A stretch of DNA of 64,000 nt from Cliona cf. orientalis (taxonomy: Eukaryota > Porifera > Demospongiae > Clionaida > Clionaidae). The notes beneath the pieces were generated by a model. That model did no database searches. It was not told the origin of the DNA and was given only the letters and a program-made list of their open reading frames with translations. Location of the stretch: positions 1,804,501 to 1,868,500 of the forward strand of contig OZ005698.1 of the NCBI GenBank assembly GCA_963930775.1, in the 5' to 3' direction. Position 1 is the first letter of the stretch, and every line of letters starts with the position of its first letter. Made by a program: the position numbers and the translations under genes. This document shows positions 11,266 through 22,962 of the stretch, piece by piece.

Positions 11266-11360
11266 GAATCCACTAACTGGTTCAATTGCCCTCCCACTGG
11301 CGGAGGATAACCCTCTCATCACAGCAAACAATGACTACAAACTGTTTATAGAAAGGAGAA
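11266..11360 (+). CDS. BCAS3: BCAS3-like unit B, exon NPLTGSIALPLAED
   Basis: A 95-base exon between CTACAG and GTAAGT encodes NPLTGSIALPLAEDNPLIT and then DYKLFIERR. It is in phase with both neighbours. BCAS3 proteins have a PLxxNxPLL-type stretch at this place, ahead of the conserved C-terminal domain. Copies lie at 18415 and 26196. Confidence 0.7.
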
Positions 11361-11729
11361 GTAAGTCAAAGTGTGTATCTTACATGTACATACATGTATA
11401 TACTATAATACAGTTAAGTCAGACACTCTGGCTAATCTTGCCATAGTACTTGTGCTGTATATTTTTCTATAGCTCTGTTTGTACAGTATTATTACACACT
11501 GCACAGGGATTCCCCCAGAACAGAATCCAAACCGGTGCTTAATGATATTCATGGGCTTTTAATTAAGTTATGGCTTTAAACTCCACCCATTTCTTTGATG
11601 TTTATCCAATTAGCCCAAAGTCAAACGGGTGGCCCACCCTGATTCAGGTATGCTGGAGGAAACACTGCTGCATATAGTAAGATATTGAAGCTCTGACCTC
11701 TTTCCCTCTCTCTCTCATATTTTCTACAG

Positions 11730-12389
11730 AGGAAGAGCTCTCCAAGCCTCGCTCCGCTGCCCCCTCCTCTGAGCGTGAGTGGCTCTCTCAGGTCGAGATC
11801 CTCACCTATGCCCCTCCCAGCCGCCGGCTCTGGGTGGAACCACAGTTCTCCTTCAAAGCCTACTCCCCATCCTCCTCCTCCTCCTCTGTCAGCCCCTCTA
11901 GCGACCCTTCCTCCGCTTCATCCGCTAATGCCCTCTCCTCTGCTACCCTTCTCCACACCCCCAGCCCTCCCAATACTGTCATATACTCTAGTAGCCTCAG
12001 CTCACCACCGACAGGCAGTGGTGGTGCTACGTATAGCAGTAGCCATCATCGTCACCCTTTGCCTCATCATCACGGTTCGTTTATGACTGGAGTTCAATCG
12101 TCTCTGAGTCAGAATAGCCTGGATAATGGTGGAAGTGGTGGTAATGTTGGTGGAAGGCTTGGTTCTGGCTCTGTCGTAACGAGGGTGGAGGCTGGAGGAG
12201 GTGAGGGGGTTCCCCTACAGAGTGCGGTGCTGTTTCCAAGTCCTGAGAATCCCCTATTGGACTTGTCCGATCCTCCTGAGATTCAGAACTTGACTCTGGC
12301 ATCTATTCACTCTGAAGCTTTGTCCATGCCAACATCGTCGTATTCTGCTGGAAAGGAAGGCACGTCTGAAGCAGGAAGTGTAGATCCAG
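11730..12389 (+). CDS. BCAS3: BCAS3-like unit B, exon with BCAS3 C-terminal domain
   Basis: After CTACAG the exon reads [20 protein letters not shown], then [20 protein letters not shown] and FKAYSP. This is the diagnostic BCAS3 domain core (family: [26 protein letters not shown]). A Ser/Pro-rich linker, a His/Gly-rich stretch and the [14 protein letters not shown] motif follow. The exon ends at a phase-1 donor at 12390. In unit B every frame from 10258 through 12389 and into the last exon at 15521 is open and in phase. The penultimate 81-nt exon is lost without disturbing the frame. Confidence 0.8.
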
Positions 12390-13513
12390 GTAAAGCAAAA
12401 ATAATATTTCTGTAATTTCTAGGCTATGGTCCTTCGTGTAGTAGTAATAATATGGGGATTTATAGGATAACTTGGCTATACAAGTTATAGTTGCAAGACC
12501 TTAATTGGGGTGCATGAGATGCATGGTAGAATGCACCCCCATTAGGGTCCAGCAACTAGTTTGTTGGCCCATGATCCCTTCCCATCATTGGCCTACCCTA
12601 ACCCTTGGGTATCTGACAATTTGCCTACTAAACTTCACTATTTGGCAGAGACTGTTTTTATCAGTAAGGAAAACGCTGTTTCCTTGCTGAAAATGTGCAA
12701 GGGTGCTCCAATTTGTGTTTTCTCGTGATCAACCACACACACTCGAACTAACATTCCTGCACTTGCTCATAGATGGCTACATGTACACATACATTGTGTC
12801 GTGTACATTCTACCATATCATGTACGCAGTGTCTAGAGTGCCGGTAAATTTATATACAAATTTATATTACCATATGCAGGAGGGGGCGGGGACTAGGGCT
12901 ACGTAAGAGTACAGTATTTTATATGGACTTACCGGCACTATAACGCTTAAATTGCGGTGCCGGTACTGGCACTGTAGACACAGCATATCATGTATTATAT
13001 GCCCACAACTGTCCATGGATATTCTACAAGTTAAAATGCATACATACATGTACCATATGCCATTATAGATATTTGTTAGCATTCCCAATTACTGCCCATG
13101 GACTACTCAGCAGCTGCTGTTGCTGTCCACCTTGTGTGCAGGCATAGAACTTTTAAAAAAAGTGAGAAAAGGAGAGTGGGAGCCTGAGCTGGGAAGGAGG
13201 TTAGTGTGTGTGTGTCTTCAATGTGTTTTATGAGACCACTACAGTATAAGGATATGAACCTAGTAGACTAATATGGGGATTCATGATAATTGGGAGGTCT
13301 ATAAGAGGAATCCATATTACAATAGGTACCACTTAAGGGATCTGGATTGTGTAAGGGTGCTCCCTCAGCAGATCTTTGGCTGTAAACAGGGTGACTACCC
13401 AGGGAATGCTGCAAGGTTGCAAATTTGTGGAAAGAAGTTGCTATAGCTTTTCCTGGGAGCAAGCTAGCTGAGAGGTGCACTACACTTTCAAGTTGCTAAA
13501 TTATTAGTGCAAA
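12390..13513. other. Intron of unit B upstream of nested gene, no other gene seen
   Basis: The segment corresponds to 179-2410 of unit A but is shorter. It includes a G/C-poor imperfect inverted pair near 12838-12965 (GTGCCGGTA motifs) and the conserved block ahead of the CARD-like start codon. No independent gene is recognised. Confidence 0.35.
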
Positions 13514-13782
13514 ATGACTAAAATCACTAAAGAGTATCGAACTCTAGTTCGTTGTACTGCGGATCTTGAACTAGGCGTAAAGATGGAGCTAATATCTCTT
13601 GGAGCTAAACTAGTATCTGCAGAACTGATAACTCCAGAGCAATATCATGAGACTAGAAATCTTTGCATATCACGTGAAGTGCGTGCTGCTAACCTAGTTG
13701 AATTTGTCCAAGTCAAAGTGCAACAGGACCCTGAGTGTTTCCATGTATTTATCGATGTCCTGAAGAATACCAGTATTTACAA
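13514..13782 (+). CDS. Nested CARD-like gene, copy B, exon 1
   Basis: The ATG begins MTKITKEYRTLVRCTADLEL, followed by LISLGAKLVSAELITPEQYH, REVRAANLVEFVQVKV and ECFHVFIDVLKN. It has the same CARD-like pattern as copy A. The exon ends AC AA before a strong GTATGT donor at 13783, in phase with the exon at 14281. With that exon the predicted protein is about 150 residues: a single death-fold domain and a short tail with no enzyme domain. It lies within the BCAS3 unit B intron on the same strand, so it needs its own promoter or arises as an alternative transcript. Confidence 0.65.
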
Positions 13783-14280
13783 GTATGTACATGTATCTAT
13801 AGAAGTACCCAGATGCTGTGCATGTTGTTGCATGGTGATAATGGCAGCTATATATATTTATATAACTATTGTGGCTTTTTCTCCCAGTATCCTTGTCCCT
13901 AGAGAGCCTAGGCACCACAGGGCTCTACATGATACCCCGGTATGTATAGATTGTGAATTACTACAGAATCTACCTCCAAATTCATACAGGGTTTAGCATG
14001 ATAATAAGATTTATAGTCATAGGGCAAAGTAACAACTTTTCCAGCTTGACGTAGCTGTTAAAGGGTAGTATCTTCTGTACAATAATAAAACTTTTACAGT
14101 TACCAAAATCAATATTCAGAGTTTCCAGCCAATCTGGCATACATATCAAGCACAATTGAATTTAGTGGAATGGATTTTCATTGATTTCCTAACCCTAGAA
14201 ACAGTGTTGAATGTCAATTTTTTAAGATATTTGTCCCACTAGCCAATGTAAAAGAGTAACTACACCTATGTATGTAATAG

Positions 14281-14482
14281 ATGTCTTTTGGAGAAGCTAG
14301 TACAGACCTACAGTGTGGTGGAGGGGTTATCTGCTAACAACCTCAAGGTGCCTGCTTCCCATATCCTCAATGGTGGTTGGCAAAGGCAGGCGGCTGATCC
14401 AGCTCAGATGAGTCTGGATACTAACTTTGTTTTTTTTTTGCCTTATATAAGAAGTTTTGACTGCAAATATGGAAAATCATAG
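14281..14482 (+). CDS. Nested CARD-like gene, copy B, exon 2
   Basis: The exon follows TAATAG and reads CLLEKLVQTYSVVEGLSANN, then LKVPASHILNGGWQRQAADP. After the T-run it ends in an Arg/Ser/Lys-containing tail, with the stop at 14480-14482. The frame matches exon 1. Confidence 0.55.
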
Positions 14483-14629
14483 CATGTACATACATGTCTC
14501 ATGTGCTCCTGGGAAAACCAACTACACAATGATGATATCATGACCTCATACACACTGTGGTTACTATGAATTCATAGAACGCTTAATAGTTGCTAGGGGA
14601 AAGGAATTTAATCTACTGGCAGACTAGTG

Positions 14630-14686
14630 TAGTCTCGTGCCCAGGCCCCACCCTCTTTTTGGGGGTGGGGTCTGGGCACGAGACTA
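14630..14686. mobile_element. 57-bp hairpin MITE, TAGTCTCG family
   Basis: A near-perfect palindrome starts TAGTCTCGTGCCCAGGCCCC and ends with its complement. Unit A lacks it at the matching place (near 4930). Relatives with TAG[TC]CTCG ends are at 14856, 28099 and 33124. Confidence 0.75.
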
Positions 14687-14855
14687 CATGCAGTGTGGGA
14701 TCTAGTTAGTGTATGTTGAAGTATATACATGTAGTTAAGTTTGTGATTTGCAGCCATGCAGAATGGACTGTGACACTGACAGTATAAGGTCTTGAGCTTC
14801 CACCCCTCAACAACATTACAATATCAAGAGGGGATGATAGTAGTACCAGTTTAGC

Positions 14856-15124
14856 TAGCCTCGTACCCAGGCCCTTTAAGAGGAGGAGGAGAAAGGGCCT
14901 GGTACACATTGCACGCGCATGCACCGGGGGACCCCAGAAAATGTGGGGGTAATTGGATACTATTGTATACTCTCCGTTTATCATCCATAGAACTGTACAT
15001 CATGCAGAACCCACAAACGATCACTATGGTAATGCAACCAGTCTCTATGGAGACCCCAGCGCATGCATGCGCAGTGTGTACCAGGCCCTTTCTCCTCCAC
15101 TTGAAGGGCCTGGGTACGAGGCTA
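14856..15124. mobile_element. 269-bp MITE, TAGCCTCG ends
   Basis: The ends TAGCCTCGTACCCAGGCCCT and its complement are flanked by AGTTTAGC (14848-14855 and 15126-15133), an 8-bp target-site duplication with one extra base at the right. An eight-base duplication fits hAT-like or MULE-like insertion. It interrupts the intron relative to unit D. Confidence 0.75.
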
Positions 15125-15235
15125 CAGTTTAGCTTACCTGTGCTGTGGTTTGTAGTTGCTTCTTGTAGCTAGTCCAGTATGTACCATACCAGTTACAGCT
15201 ATTCTACTAGAAACATACACATGCATGTACTTAAC

Positions 15236-15309
15236 ATGAGATAGCAATGTTTGATGAGCATGAACCTCCTGCCAGGAGATATTCAGCAACCATACACAAA
15301 GGAGGTTAA
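15236..15309 (+). pseudogene. Decayed 81-nt penultimate BCAS3 exon in unit B
   Basis: The DNA keeps the segment encoding MFDEHEPPARRYSAT, but the 5' part with the acceptor AG and the GVANR codons is gone. The exon can no longer be spliced in, although the reading frame of the gene is preserved because the exon is symmetric. Confidence 0.6.
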
Positions 15310-15520
15310 CCCATAGAATGTGCGATATTAACAAGCATGCGTTCCATAACCACCCTTTATCACTGGCTTCTAATGATTGACAAGCTAAGAGTTCATTTTT
15401 ACTTCAATCGTATTCTTTCCTTACTAGCTACCTAGTGTCGAGTGACATAAACACCAAAGCCCTTGCCAATAATAATAATTTATCGCAAAAACCACTTCCT
15501 TGTTTTCTTTCCATGTGCAG

Positions 15521-15705
15521 GAGTTGTTGAGGTGTATGGATCATGGAAGAAGGTGGCCCCTCGACTGGAGAGCTCAGTGTTTGAGTCAGAGGTGGAGAAA
15601 CAGCTGGAGGAGGCCATGACTGACCACGACTCACACACCATCACCGTGGTAACCAGCGGAGGAAACTCAACAAAGACCGGCTTCTACCCTCTCGATGAGG
15701 ATTGA
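15521..15705 (+). CDS. BCAS3: BCAS3-like unit B, last exon
   Basis: The exon follows GTGCAG and encodes GVVEVYGSWKKVAPRLE through FYPLDED-stop without change from unit A. It is in phase with the donor at 12389. Confidence 0.7.
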
Positions 15706-16099
15706 CACACGTCGACGTCGTTTGTTAGCTATTCGTCTATAATTATTTTAAGCAGTGCATAGATATGGCAATCATTATCATAATGGTTAATAATTGTTAT
15801 CACCTTGCAACTGATTGTTCAATGTTTATTATTGCAGTATTCAACCATGTATATCATGCAACAAGCCATTGCTAGCTACGTAGCTAATTGTGCACGTGCG
15901 ATCAAGGCAAGTTCTATTCTAATTATTGGTTACGAAAATAATATTGAATTTCTCGAAGTTGTGCACAAAGCAACCAGATCTGGAGGTAAGTGAAGAGGAT
16001 TGCTCGATATTAAATTAAAAACCTAGCTAACGGCCACATAAAGTGATAATGAATGAGAACTCGTAATGAAATACTTAATATCTATATCTCCCCAGCTTA

Positions 16100-16570
16100 G
16101 GGGGCTTGTCCAAAGTCCTTGTGGAAAAATTAACGTCATTATGACGTTGGGGGGGGGAGGGGGTCTTGGCCCATGACGTTTTACAACTGCACTGTCAGCG
16201 CTGCAGACTTGAGCTTTAGTTGTGATTATGCATTCTTGTGGTTGAATAAGTCTAGACACACCTCCAGCAGTGTCAAAATTTGCATTTTAGTGACAGCTGT
16301 GTCAAGCACTATGTAGCTAAAAGTGTACATGTCAAGCAAGAAACTGTCAAAGAAGCAAGGTATGCAATGAATCCATGAAGACATAGCTAGCACTGTAGAA
16401 TACAAGGGAATACCGAATGTGTAGGCTAAATGGAGCAGAATCAGAGTTGCAGTGTTGAATCTATGCTGAAATGCTGTGACGTTAAGAGAGGGGGGGGGGG
16501 GGGGGGGGGGGGTAAAAAGTTAACGTCATAATGACGTTAATTTTTCCACAAGGACTTTGGACAAGCCCCC
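16100..16570. mobile_element. 471-bp MITE with TTA duplication (PIF/Harbinger-like)
   Basis: The ends GGGGGCTTGTCCAAAGTCC and its complement are flanked by TTA (16097-16099, 16571-16573). A three-base TWA-type duplication is typical of PIF/Harbinger elements. It lies just upstream of the first unit C exon, where units A/B and E have the uninterrupted site. A long G-run is present inside. Confidence 0.8.
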
Positions 16571-16585
16571 TTACTCTCACAATGA

Positions 16586-17743
16586 ATGGAATTTCTTGAC
16601 TGGCTGACAGGTTCTGACAGCACAGAGACTTACTCCTCTGCTAAGCCTCCTGACTTCTTTGGGGTGCAGGGCCCTAACCCTCCTCCAAAACTCGGACCTC
16701 AGGCCCCCCACTCCCCTGTCCGTACCACCAGCATAGGGCTATCAAGGGGGAACCGTGAAATTTCCTCCCTGACCCCTCTAGAGTCTCGTATGAAAGACCT
16801 CATACTCAACGTATACAGCAATAAGTGGATTGGTGAAGAGAAATTTGATACTTATGAGACAACTGATCATAGTTTGATACCAGCACTCGACGAGCAGCAT
16901 AAACGCTTAGGGGGCTTGTCCAAAGTCCGTGTGGAAAAATTAACGTCATTATGACGTTAACTTTTTACCCCCCTCCCCCCCCTCCTCTTAGTGTCACAGC
17001 AGTTCGGTTAGCCACGCCCCTTTTTGCGAGTCCCGCCCACTTTTCTAGCAATACAATTGCCTAACGTCATGGACTAAGACCCCCTCCCCCCCTAACGTCA
17101 TAATGACGCTAATTTTTCCACAAGGACTTTGGACAAGCCCCCTTACACATTCTTCCTTCAACGGAGAGCCAGGAATCCTGGAAGCTAAATCTTCATAGTG
17201 GAAAACAAGAAGATTTGAGTGTTGAGCTAGCAAGTGACGAAGAGGAAGAGTCACAAACACTTGGTATTGGTACACTTATTCCAGCTTTTCCTTTGAGTCT
17301 AGCGAGGGTTAGTCCAGTTGGTAGAGAGTCTAAGTCAAATCTGGATTCGAGTGTTCCTGCTCATATCAGACGGCCAGAGCTACCCAGTCGAGCAACTGAA
17401 GGGGCGCCAAAGCTGCCTGTGGAATTGGAACTGGACCTAGGTAGTGTGGAACATGGATTGATTTCCAGATCGACTCCAGAAGAAAGTTCTGATTCTGATA
17501 CTGATCGTAACTAATCCATTACCGGTATCTAATTTGCTGACAAAGCAACAGCTGCCCACTTTACATAAGAAAGCAGCCACAACTCCTTTCAAAGACCAAT
17601 TCCCTTCCAAGATGTCGGACACACACAGCATCGCTTCATTTGGGTCCTTTATTGACGATAAAATGACCTCTGTACCCTTCTTCTCTGCAGATGATCGTAA
17701 TATCAACTTCAACCCCCCAACTCCGAAGTGCCCCAAGTGGTAC
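16586..17743 (+). pseudogene. BCAS3: BCAS3-like unit C, first copied exon, interrupted
   Basis: The sequence is homologous to 7567-8490 of unit B but is split by a MITE at 16910-17142, which ends the frame at 16954. After the insertion the frame resumes (SVELASDEEEESQTLG) and stops at 17514. A third frame holds QLPTLHKKAATTPFKDQF up to 17743. A base is also lost near 17712. The exon is not translatable as a whole. Confidence 0.65.
16910..17142. mobile_element. 233-bp MITE inserted in BCAS3 exon, TTA duplication
   Basis: It has the same GGGGGCTTGTCC ends as the element at 16100, flanked by TTA (16907-16909, 17143-17145). Unit B shows the empty site at the matching codons (AAACGCTTACACATTC near 7885). 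It is a shorter deletion derivative of the 471-bp copy 340 bp away. Confidence 0.85.
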
Positions 17744-17870
17744 GTAAATGTATGTACATGTACATCTACTTGTACCTCAAAGCTATAGACTTACACACCC
17801 AGACACAATCATGTGCACAATGGCCATTCTTTTAACTATCTGCTCTTCTATATTAATTTTATTCCCCTAG

Positions 17871-18033
17871 ATTCGCCTGAAAAGATTGCTAGCTACTCTC
17901 TCTATGTGGTTGGCAGCAATGGAGTGCTGACAGAGCATATTCTTCAGCCTCAGAAGCTCTCCTGTGCTGCTGATGGAGAGGACGCCCCCGTAGAGCTAAC
18001 CAGGTTCCCTAAGACGGCATGGAGGCTAATGGG
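17871..18033 (+). pseudogene. BCAS3: BCAS3-like unit C, exon SPEKIASYSLYV
   Basis: A 163-base exon, open and with intact splice borders (CCCTAG and GTACGT). It reads SPEKIASYSLYVVGSNGVLT. It is classed as a pseudogene exon because neighbouring unit C exons carry a frameshift and a stop. Confidence 0.6.
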
Positions 18034-18125
18034 GTACGTCAGTATACACACACACATACATACGTACACACTGATCACATCGAGCTACGTAACCAGATTC
18101 CTTATAATTATGTTAGGTAATGTGA

Positions 18126-18199
18126 GCCGAGATAGCTCAGTCTGGGAGAGCGTTAGACTAAAGATCTAAAGGTCCCTGGTTCGATCCCGGGTCTCGGCA
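18126..18199 (+). tRNA. tRNA-Phe-derived gene with AAA anticodon, unit C
   Basis: The sequence is the same as the unit B tRNA except G7-area and anticodon changes: GCCGAGATAGCTCAG at the 5' end and AGACTAAAGATCT in the anticodon arm, so GAA has become AAA. The acceptor change improves pairing (A7 with T66). The fold and pol III boxes remain intact. An A34 tRNA-Phe is unusual in eukaryotes. It may be a decaying copy, or a functional one read through A34 editing to inosine, which would be hazardous for Phe/Leu decoding. Confidence 0.8.
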
Positions 18200-18414
18200 T
18201 CACATTCTTCTGTTTTTTTTTTGGCATCATAGTAATTATTGTAGAGCTACATGTACATATGTACATTGTATACCGGGGTATACGCACATACCGTATGTAC
18301 TGATTATGAGTTTAGATTTTGCTAAACTTTAAACTAACAATCAATTTGCCACTATAGATTAAATTGATGCATGTGTATGTGCATTTAACTCTCAGTGACA
18401 TATTCTATCAACAG

Positions 18415-18509
18415 GAATCCACTAACTGGTTCAATTGCCCTCCCACTTGCGGAGGATAACCCTCTCATCACAGCAAATAATGACTACAAAGTGTTCTTAG
18501 AGAAGAGAA
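18415..18509 (+). pseudogene. BCAS3: BCAS3-like unit C, exon NPLTGSIALPLAED
   Basis: A 95-base copy of the unit B exon, open, ending LEKR, with CAACAG and GTAAGT borders. Confidence 0.6.
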
Positions 18510-18685
18510 GTAAGTCAGCGATCATGAAAGTGTGTATCTTATATGTATACCATAATAATTATGGTGAAGTCAGACTAGTACTTGAGAATTTTCTATAGCT
18601 CTGTTTGTACAATGTATTAATTTATTACATACTGCACATAGTAAGATATTGAAGCTCTGGCCTCTCTCTCCCATATCTTCTACAG

Positions 18686-19344
18686 AGGGGGAGCTCTCCA
18701 AGCCTCGCTCCGCTGCCCCATCCTCTGAGCGTGAGTGGCTCTCTCAGGTCGAGATCCTCACCTACGCCCCTCCCAGCCACTGGCTCTAGATGGGACCACA
18801 GTTCTCCTTCAAAGCCTACTCCCCATCCTCCTCCTCCTCCTCAGTCAGTCCCTCTAGCGACCATTCCTCCGCTTCATCCGCTAATGCCCTCTCCTCTGCT
18901 ACCCTTCTCCACACCCCCAGCCCTCCCAATACTGTCATATACTCTAGTAGCCTCAGCTCACCACCGACAGGCAGTGGTGGTGCTACATATAGCAGTAGCC
19001 ATCATCGTCACCCTTTGCCTCATCATCACGGTTCGTTTATGACTGGAGTTCAGTCGTCTCTGAGTCAGAATAGCCTGGATAATGGTGGAAGTGGTGATAA
19101 TGTTGGTGGAAGGCTTGGCTCTGGCTCTATCGTAACGAGGGTGGAGGCTGGAGGAGGTGAGGGGTTCCCCTACAGAGTGCTGTGCTGTTTCCAAGTCCTG
19201 AGAATCCCCTCCTGGACTTGTCCGATCCTCCTGAGATTCAGAATTTGACTCTGGCGTCTATTCACTCTGAAACTTTGTCCATGCCAACATCGTCCTATTC
19301 TGCTGGAAAGGAAGGCACATCTGAAGCTGGAAGTGTAGACCCAG
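18686..19344 (+). pseudogene. BCAS3: BCAS3-like unit C, C-terminal domain exon with stop and frameshift
   Basis: The conserved RRLW segment is changed to HWL followed by an in-frame TAG at 18787-18789, where unit B has the Trp codon. A single G is lost near 19166 (GGTGAGGGG run), which shifts the frame before the [14 protein letters not shown] segment. Two independent lesions make this copy a pseudogene. Confidence 0.75.
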
Positions 19345-19760
19345 GTAAAGTAGAAATTTGTGTTGGGCATATTATTAGTTTTATCCCTCTGCATGTATAC
19401 ACAAGGATTTGAAGAGTCAGTTTTTTGTTATTGTCCTCATAAAATTATCATATCTAGGTGATATCTAGGTGTCAGAGGCTAGTAAGGAAAATGCTATGTG
19501 TGTGTCCGTTTTTTCCTGAAAATGTGTATCCATAGCTGCTCCAACCTCATAATCATTAATCACACCCACTCAAGCTAACATTTCTGCAAATGCTCATACT
19601 TATTACTTGTACATGTACGTCCCTAGGTCACTCCTGATTTTTAAATCGGGATATAAGACTAGGTACATGTACATGTCACTATGCTGTATAGTATAGCTTG
19701 TCCTAATATGCATTGCGCAATGTCATGCATGTATTGAATACTATGACGTGTACAAGTATA

Positions 19761-20185
19761 CCTTATTTATTCGAATAGTAGCCGCGGCTACTATTAATTT
19801 CAGCCTTACTGGAGTGCGGCTACTAATCGAGGGCGGCTCTTATTCGAGGACGGCTGTTATTTATTTCAGAGGGATACCTTTGCGCCGATCAGGTGGTATC
19901 TTGTTGTTATAGACAGGTTTTTCAGGACTACTTTTCGAATAGACGAGTTATTATGATCGAAAAACAGCAGCAGAACCAAGCCAGGGACGTCTTCTATTAT
20001 GCTTTGGCCTCGAACTGACGATCGTTTATGGCGTGCGAATGTGGCCACACCCACTTAATTGTGTTCACGCATGCGTACGGCTACTATTCGAGGGCGGCTA
20101 CTATTTCTTTGGTGGACCTCCAGGTGCGGCTACTATTCGAGGGCGGCTACTATTCGGGGTGCGGCTTCTATTCGAATAAATACGG
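19761..20185. mobile_element. 425-bp TA-flanked MITE, CGAATAGTAGCCGC family
   Basis: The ends CCTTATTTATTCGAATAG and the complement of CCGTATTTATTCGAATAG are flanked by TA (19759-19760, 20186-20187). GCGGCTACTATTCGAGG recurs inside. The ends of the element at 45436-55650 belong to the same broad family. Confidence 0.75.
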
Positions 20186-20455
20186 TATGTACATGTAGGA
20201 GGATTAGAATCCAATGGACCACATTCATAATTAGCTAGTGAGTGCCTAAACAGCCATGACAGACCAGCTGTAAACAGCTCCCAGGGGACTACCCAGGGAG
20301 TTTTTCCTTCTACTATTTCGCAAACATGCAGTTCTGCAGTGCTGCAAAGTTAAAAGTTATATTATATGTACAAAGAGTTGCTATAGCTTCATCTGCAAGC
20401 AAGCTAGCTCAGTGAGAGGCTTACTACACTTTCAAGATTGAATTATTAGTGCAAA

Positions 20456-20715
20456 ATGACTAAAGAATATCGAACTCTAGTTCGTTGTACTGCTGATCTG
20501 GAACTAGGCATGAAGATGGAGCTAATCTCTCTTGGAGCTAAACTAGTATCTGCAGAACTGATAACTCCAGAGCAATATCATGAGACTAGAAATCTTTGCA
20601 TATCATGGGAAAAACGTGCTGCTGACCTAATTGAATTTGTCCAAGTCAAAGTGCGACAGGATCCAGAGTGTTTCCATGTCTTTGTCGATATCCTGAAGAA
20701 TACCAGTATTAACAA
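20456..20715 (+). CDS. Nested CARD-like gene, copy C, exon 1
   Basis: The start reads MTKEYRTLVRCTADLELGMK (two residues, IT, shorter than copy B), then ELITPEQYHETRNL, KRAADLIEFVQVKV and ECFHVFVDILKN. The frame is intact and the GTATGT donor at 20716 is strong. The second exon is at 21207. Charged surface positions differ between copies (SREVR versus SWEKR). Confidence 0.6.
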
Positions 20716-21206
20716 GTATGTACATGTAGAAATACCCAGATGCTGTGCATGTTGTTGCATGGTGATAATGGCAGCTATATAAGCTATCATGGCTTTTTTC
20801 CTCGTAATATCCTTGTCCCTACAGAGCCTAGACACAAGGCTATACATGATACCCCTGTATATGTATAGATTGTGTGCATGAATTACTACCTGAGAATCTA
20901 CCTCCAAATTCAATGACATACATGATGATAATAAGATTTATATATATAGTCACAGGGCAAAGTCTTCATAGATTAATGACTTTTCCAGCTTGAAATGAAT
21001 CATAGTTGTTAAAGGGTAGTATCTTCTGTTGCTGAAATTAATATTTAGAGTTTCCAGCCATACACAGCACATTGAATTTTTATTGAATTTAGTGGAATGA
21101 ATTTTCATGGTTTCCTGACCCTAGAAATGTTAAATGTCAAATTTTTAAGATATTTGTCTCTCACTAGCCACATGCAAACGAATGACTACATGTATGGATG
21201 TAATAG

Positions 21207-21402
21207 ATGTCTTGTGGAGAAGCTAGTACAGACCTACAGTGTGGTGCAGGGGTTATCTGCTAACAACCTCAAGGTGCCTGCTTCCAATATCCTCAATGGT
21301 GGTTGGCAAAGACAGGCAGCTGATCCAGCTCAGATGAGTCTGGATACTGACTTGTTTTTTTTTCCCTTTTATAAGAAATTTTGCCAAGTTTCTAGGAATT
21401 GA
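21207..21402 (+). CDS. Nested CARD-like gene, copy C, exon 2
   Basis: The exon reads CLVEKLVQTYSVVQGLSANN, then PASNILNGGWQRQAADPAQM. It ends after the T-run with a KKFCQVSRN tail and a stop at 21402. The phase matches exon 1. Confidence 0.5.
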
Positions 21403-21459
21403 ACACAAGAATGTATAATATTAGCTTTCCTCCATGAATATCATTAAGGCCCTGTCTGC

Positions 21460-21880
21460 TAATGAGATTCATAGCACAGAATGCAATAATAATAACTAGA
21501 GCTCTGTAGACCACATGCACATTATGCAATCTATAGATTTACTTTCAGTGCATGGCTATAATTTTGTGAACTTGAGAGAAATAATGGAAATGCTGCTTAG
21601 TTGTCCCGGTGACACTTGAAACAGCGCTCTCTGCGCCATGCACCCAGACCTAGCCCAGACTATATAGGAGGACATGAACTATAAACCCATATTTAATAAT
21701 ATAGCTATCTTACATAATAATTGGTTCCATGGGCTCCAGATTTCAGTCACTATAGACGTCACAAGCATTATTTAGAACATTGATGATCCTTACCAGTCAT
21801 ACACTTGGCCACTTAGTTATGCACATGAGCAGAAAGCGCAGTGGGCATGCATCAAGTAATCACATTCCTGAGCAATTGCA
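21460..21880 (-). repeat. Dispersed repeat, inverted relative to 29500-29880
   Basis: The segment containing CCCGGTGACACTTGAA, CCATATTTAATAATATAGC and CTATAGACGTCACAAGC is the approximate complement of sequence inside the element at 29207-30171. It is an older, partly eroded copy in the opposite direction within unit C. No gene is seen. Confidence 0.5.
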
Positions 21881-22962
21881 CGCGCATCTTGTCCAACCCC
21901 TAGAAGTAGAAAAACCTTTCTAGAACCCATCACTAAACAGCTGTACATTGAATTGGTACCTTTCAGCGGGAGTAGCTACAATACTGGGGCGGATACGGCA
22001 CTAAACTGCTGAGTCGGCACATTTCTCATGCATCAATCATATTCCTGAGCAATTGCGCACGCATCTTGTCCAACCCCCCTGTGTAGCACACCTTCCAAAG
22101 CAAGAGTGTAACCAGCCTCTTCTGGCAGTGGCAGGAATAGATACAGAAGAGGTTGTTATTTGTCTTTTCCAGATCCTATTAAGATGGAATTATTGCATAG
22201 GCGGTGGAAGCACATGTGTGAGGGGTAGCTACAGTAGTTGATTTGTGTGAGTGTGTCCCTGCACGACCACACTAACTGCTACATACACAGTTTGTACATT
22301 GAAAAGAAGGTGCTGTTAGACTTTTTATGCTCTCATTTAAGCCCCTCATGCAATACCACTACATTATCAATGATTATTTTTCAATAATTATTGGGTATGC
22401 AGCAGCCAGTCTTTGCTTGTTGATGATCTCTCGACAATTGATCAAAGGGACAGTTACCACTTTAATTATTTCAAGAATATTACATACAGGATTTTTTGTT
22501 AGGGGGGGGAACTATATGTCGGTGCACGCCCCCCCCCCCCCCCCCCCCCCCCGAATAAAGAATTGCATCTTATAGGCATAGCTATTTTGATCACAAATTA
22601 GTGCTGATAGATTGTGATTGACAAATACATACCCACTAAGTAAGTGTGAAATTAGATTAACTTTCCCAAATAGTGCACAGACTCGATATTAGACATTTTC
22701 AAAGTCAAACCGACAAATCACTCTTTAACCTTAATTTAAACCTTGGTATTTGTTTATTTAGTATTGTATATTATACTAAAATTTCTCAATATTTTAGGGG
22801 GGGAAACTGGTCACTGGGGGGGGGGGGGGGGAATCCCAGGGCACCCCCCCTCTAAATGAAACACTGTATTACTATGTAGATTTAGCGATAGTTCTTATAA
22901 CTCGACTGATTCATCACTGGTCACAGTAGGCTGTCATGATTAGGCCAAGCAAAGTTAATTAA
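21881..22962. other. Unit C-specific non-coding stretch with G/C runs
   Basis: It includes a C-run at about 22530-22552 and G-runs near 22797 and 22817. I recognise no gene. The corresponding sequence is absent from units A, B and D, so it is inserted material. Confidence 0.35.
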
